The translations under genes were made by a program, and so were the position numbers. Shown piece after piece: positions 32,333 to 34,088 of a DNA stretch of 34,088 bases. The notes beneath the pieces are model-generated. The model saw nothing but the letters and a program-made list of their open reading frames with translations, had not been told where the DNA came from and did not search any database. This stretch comes from Acidimicrobiaceae bacterium (lineage in GTDB: Bacteria; Actinomycetota; Acidimicrobiia; Acidimicrobiales; RAAP-2): assembly GCA_025463285.1 (NCBI GenBank), contig JAOBWI010000096.1, positions 1 to 34,088 of the forward strand, written 5' to 3'. Every line of letters starts with the position of its first letter. The stretch's first letter is position 1.

Positions 32333-32758
32333 TCAGCAATCAACCAACTTAACGTCGGACGCTTTGACGTACGGAGCGTCGCCGCTGTCAACACCAATAT
32401 CTTGGTACAGGGTCTTCGACTGGCCAGCGGCCACCGTGTTGGTGCCCGTTGAGTTAACCCGAATGTTTACTTCGTCGCCGAACTGGTCGTACACGGTCGT
32501 ATTCATAACGCACGAAACCGAACCGGACGCTTTGCCCGAATTCGTGAAGGTCATGTAAACCCTGACAGTGTTCCCGTCGAGAGAGAGGACTCGTGCGGCC
32601 CGCACGCTGATATCAGCTCCGCCGCCGCCCTTTGAGCCACCCGCGGCGACGGCTATCACTATGACGACTATCACGGCCAGTAACCAGAACCGCTTTTTCT
32701 TGTACCAGGCGCGCCCGGCCCTCCCTTGGGATGTGGTCGCCGCGACTTCGTCGGTCAT
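32333..32758 (-). CDS. Single-pass membrane protein with FxLYD-like outer domain
   Basis: This 141-residue protein has a short basic cytosolic start (RAWYKKKRF), one membrane helix (WLLAVIVVIVIAVAAGG), a Gly-rich hinge (GGSKGGGG) and an outer beta-rich domain (VYMTFTNSGKASGSVSC and VAAGQSKTLYQDI) resembling FxLYD or similar Ig-like repeats. Two cysteines could form a disulfide. The ATG at 32758 was preferred because GAGGA lies five bases upstream. It is followed by the zinc-ribbon gene on the same strand and faces the XRE regulator across a palindrome-rich 80-base gap. Confidence 0.65.
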   Translation of the reverse strand: MTDEVAATTSQGRAGRAWYKKKRFWLLAVIVVIVIAVAAGGSKGGGGADISVRAARVLSLDGNTVRVYMTFTNSGKASGSVSCVMNTTVYDQFGDEVNIRVNSTGTNTVAAGQSKTLYQDIGVDSGDAPYVKASDVKLVDC

Positions 32759-32769
32759 AGTGTCCTCAT

Positions 32770-32803
32770 CAGCAAATTTTAGCATAATGCTACGTATTTG
32801 CTG
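32770..32803. promoter_or_regulatory. Nested palindrome, candidate XRE operator
   Basis: Two inverted repeats share one centre at 32786. The outer arms are CAGCAAAT (32770-32777) and ATTTGCTG (32796-32803); the inner arms are AGCAT (32781-32785) and ATGCT (32787-32791). They lie 11 bases from the membrane-protein start on one side and 35 bases from the XRE start on the other. The XRE protein is the obvious candidate to bind here and control both directions. Confidence 0.6.
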
Positions 32804-32838
32804 TCGATGTTTCAAGTTCATCGAAGTCGGCTGGAGGA

Positions 32839-33099
32839 GTGAAATGGGGCAAACGAGGGTTTGAGCAGAGTCAGCAACTAGGTAGTCGAGTTAGGGCATA
32901 TCGCGTGGCCCTCAAATTGAGTCAGGAGGATCTAGGCGACCGTTCGGGGCTTCACCGAACCTACATTGGTCATCTGGAGAGGGGAGAGGTCAACCCCTCG
33001 CTTTTGAACATCTTGAAGGTCGCCGCCGCTCTCAACATCGACGCGGGCGACTTGTTGACGGGCCTAGCTCAGAGTCTCGGTGATCCTCGAAACGTATGA
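32839..33099 (+). CDS. XRE-family helix-turn-helix regulator
   Basis: This 86-residue protein is almost entirely a Cro/CI-type HTH domain: GSRVRAYRVALKLSQEDLGDR and RTYIGHLERGEVNPSL form the core helices, then ILKVAAALNIDAGDLL. It lacks an effector domain, as in many phage and toxin-antitoxin repressors. The GTG start is preceded by GGAGG with only one base between, so the exact start is uncertain, but no other in-frame start is credible. It diverges from the membrane-protein/zinc-ribbon pair across a palindrome. Confidence 0.85.
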   Translation: MKWGKRGFEQSQQLGSRVRAYRVALKLSQEDLGDRSGLHRTYIGHLERGEVNPSLLNILKVAAALNIDAGDLLTGLAQSLGDPRNV

Positions 33100-33378
33100 C
33101 GTGTCGAGCTAGTTGGTCGTGATCATCTACTCATGATGCGTGATCGCCGACGCGTTTACTAGTTACTTCGAGCTGCAGTTAGCTCGGTCGAGGGCCTAAT
33201 TCGGCGAATAGATTTTGCGACGTGGCGCGCTGCGTGATACGGTCTAGCGAGAAGTATGAGATAGCACCCCGCTACCGGGTTCCGCCACTCCTCGTTTGAA
33301 GACGGGCTTGTGGGTCAGGCATGTGAAGTTGATGTAGTCGACTTTGCAAGGCAGGTGCTCCAGATAAATGGAGCCCAA
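33100..33378. other. Intergenic region before the primase unit
   Basis: No convincing gene lies here. A six-base stem (CGAGCT 33169-33174, AGCTCG 33181-33186) could end the XRE transcript. ATTCG-G-CGAAT (33199-33209) is a small inverted repeat. The next frame is open from a GTG at 33310, but a better start lies at 33379. Confidence 0.35.
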
Positions 33379-33534
33379 ATGACCACGAGTAAAATTAAAG
33401 TCCCGACAATTGAAGTCCGCTGGACGCCGACGTATATTCCGCCAAGCCAAAATAATGTGCTTCTACACGTACTATTCGGCGACGATACTGAGATTTGTCA
33501 AGATCGGGATCGCAGTGGGGAGATGGTCGAATGA
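33379..33534 (+). CDS. Small protein of unknown function before the primase
   Basis: This 51-residue protein (start MTTSKIKVPTIEVRW, acidic C-terminus) has no recognised family. The ATG at 33379 was chosen because GGAG lies five bases upstream; a GTG at 33310 would add 23 residues. Its stop overlaps the primase ATG by 4 nt (ATGA). The tight coupling is the best evidence that it is expressed. It could be a replication accessory protein. Confidence 0.45.
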   Translation: MTTSKIKVPTIEVRWTPTYIPPSQNNVLLHVLFGDDTEICQDRDRSGEMVE

Positions 33535-34088
33535 CGACCTCCTCTCTCGACCCAAGTCTTTCCGCTGAGTTCTTGAAGTTCTTATATGGCGATCAACAGG
33601 GATGGGCTTGTCTTGCCGTCAAAGGCAAGGTTGACCATTGGCGACAGGAGTTCTACCACTGGCCCGACCAGCAAGCATCATTGCTTGACGCAGCAATGCG
33701 TCGCGCCCCTACGGCGGACGTCTACGTCGGAATGCTCCTGTGCACTGAACGCAAGCGCGGAAAGACAACGGCACTCCCGGGATGCGTCCTTTGGTGCGAC
33801 GTTGACCACTGGTTGACGGTTGACCAAGAGATGTTTCTTCAATCGCACGATTCCTGGATCATTGAATCTGGAACCCCAGGCCATGCACACGTCTACCTCC
33901 GGTGTCGTGAACTACTGGAACCTACTGAGTTGGAGGATCTGAATCGAGGCCTCGCGCAACTCTTAGATGGCGACGCGAAATGGAGCTCCGATACCGTATT
34001 GCGGCTAGCGGGTGTCAATGGCCAATTTCTAGTCCCCGCTGGTGGCCACGAAAAGTCCCCACCCCTCAGGCGTGATTCACTTCTTTTT
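33531..34088 (+). CDS. RepB-type archaeo-eukaryotic primase (3' truncated)
   Basis: The frame is open from ATG at 33531 to the window edge; 186 residues are visible. It carries the hallmarks of plasmid/phage RepB-type primases: a catalytic Asp pair in VLWCDVDHW (D90, D92), then WIIESGTPGHAHVYLRC with H118/H120, then LNRGLAQLLDGDAKWS and VLRLAGVNGQ. The order Asp-x-Asp, small-x-His, then LRL is that of the archaeo-eukaryotic primase fold. A C-terminal helicase or DNA-binding part would lie beyond the window. The start is coupled by a 4-nt overlap to the small upstream gene. It marks the island as a replicating or formerly replicating element. Confidence 0.8.
   Translation, partial: MTTSSLDPSLSAEFLKFLYGDQQGWACLAVKGKVDHWRQEFYHWPDQQASLLDAAMRRAPTADVYVGMLLCTERKRGKTTALPGCVLWCDVDHWLTVDQEMFLQSHDSWIIESGTPGHAHVYLRCRELLEPTELEDLNRGLAQLLDGDAKWSSDTVLRLAGVNGQFLVPAGGHEKSPPLRRDSLLF

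Larger units (their letters stand above)
27927..34088. mobile_element. Low-GC accessory island, probably an integrated element (right end outside)
   Basis: Hand-counted 60-base lines at 28141 and 28561 are 53% GC, against 72% at 24121. Gene content changes at the same place: an orphan ParA-like ATPase, the DUF6978/DUF1828-like pair, a YpsA/MoCo-carrier-like protein, an XRE regulator and a RepB-type primase. No integrase, tRNA or direct repeat marking an attachment site was found, so the left edge is only approximate. Confidence 0.5.

Overview
The window looks like a chromosomal segment of a high-GC Gram-positive bacterium (Actinomycetota). Acidimicrobiia or a relative is the best guess. The evidence is a fused E1/E2 2-oxoglutarate dehydrogenase of the actinobacterial Kgd type, a CofC/FbiD enzyme for coenzyme F420, a lysine/alanine-rich histone-H1-like protein, a winged-helix/BTAD regulator and many GTG starts. 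No rRNA, tRNA or CRISPR array was seen. The taxonomic guess rests on gene content only.

Layout. 1-3071: the end of a WYL-domain regulator, then a compact MobF-type relaxase and a VirD4/TraG-type coupling ATPase. These two are convergent with overlapping 3' ends and look like a mobilisation remnant. 3356-5022: an H1-like nucleoid protein with a strong terminator, then divergent cofC/fbiD and rnhB. 5311-13574: a dipeptide/oligopeptide-type ABC importer, made of a fused double ATPase on the plus strand and two permeases plus two paralogous solute-binding proteins on the minus strand. 13719-15421: a TIGR01777-type epimerase and an alpha/beta hydrolase. 15489-21353: a tight operon of kgd, a NYN nuclease/H1-like tail/S1 fusion, a FabZ-like dehydratase and exonuclease III, each overlapping the next by 4 nt. 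21406-27287: a secreted protein of unknown function, a UvrD-type helicase, a second hydrolase, a membrane-anchored MurF-like Mur ligase and D-Ala-D-Ala ligase. A short BTAD regulator lies antisense to the end of ddl.

From about 27.95 kb to the right edge the base composition falls: hand-counted 60-base lines at 28141 and 28561 are each 53% GC, against 72% at 24121. The gene content also becomes accessory: an orphan ParA-like ATPase behind a near-consensus promoter, a membrane protein, a translationally coupled DUF6978-like/DUF1828-DUF1829-like pair, a small secreted Cys protein, a YpsA/MoCo-carrier-like SLOG protein, a Zn-ribbon protein with a single-pass membrane protein, an XRE regulator beside a nested palindrome, and a RepB-type archaeo-eukaryotic primase cut by the window end. 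This is most likely an integrated plasmid-like or phage-like element.

The strongest candidates for undescribed biology are the DUF6978/DUF1828 pair in this island and the NYN-H1-S1 fusion protein in the kgd operon.
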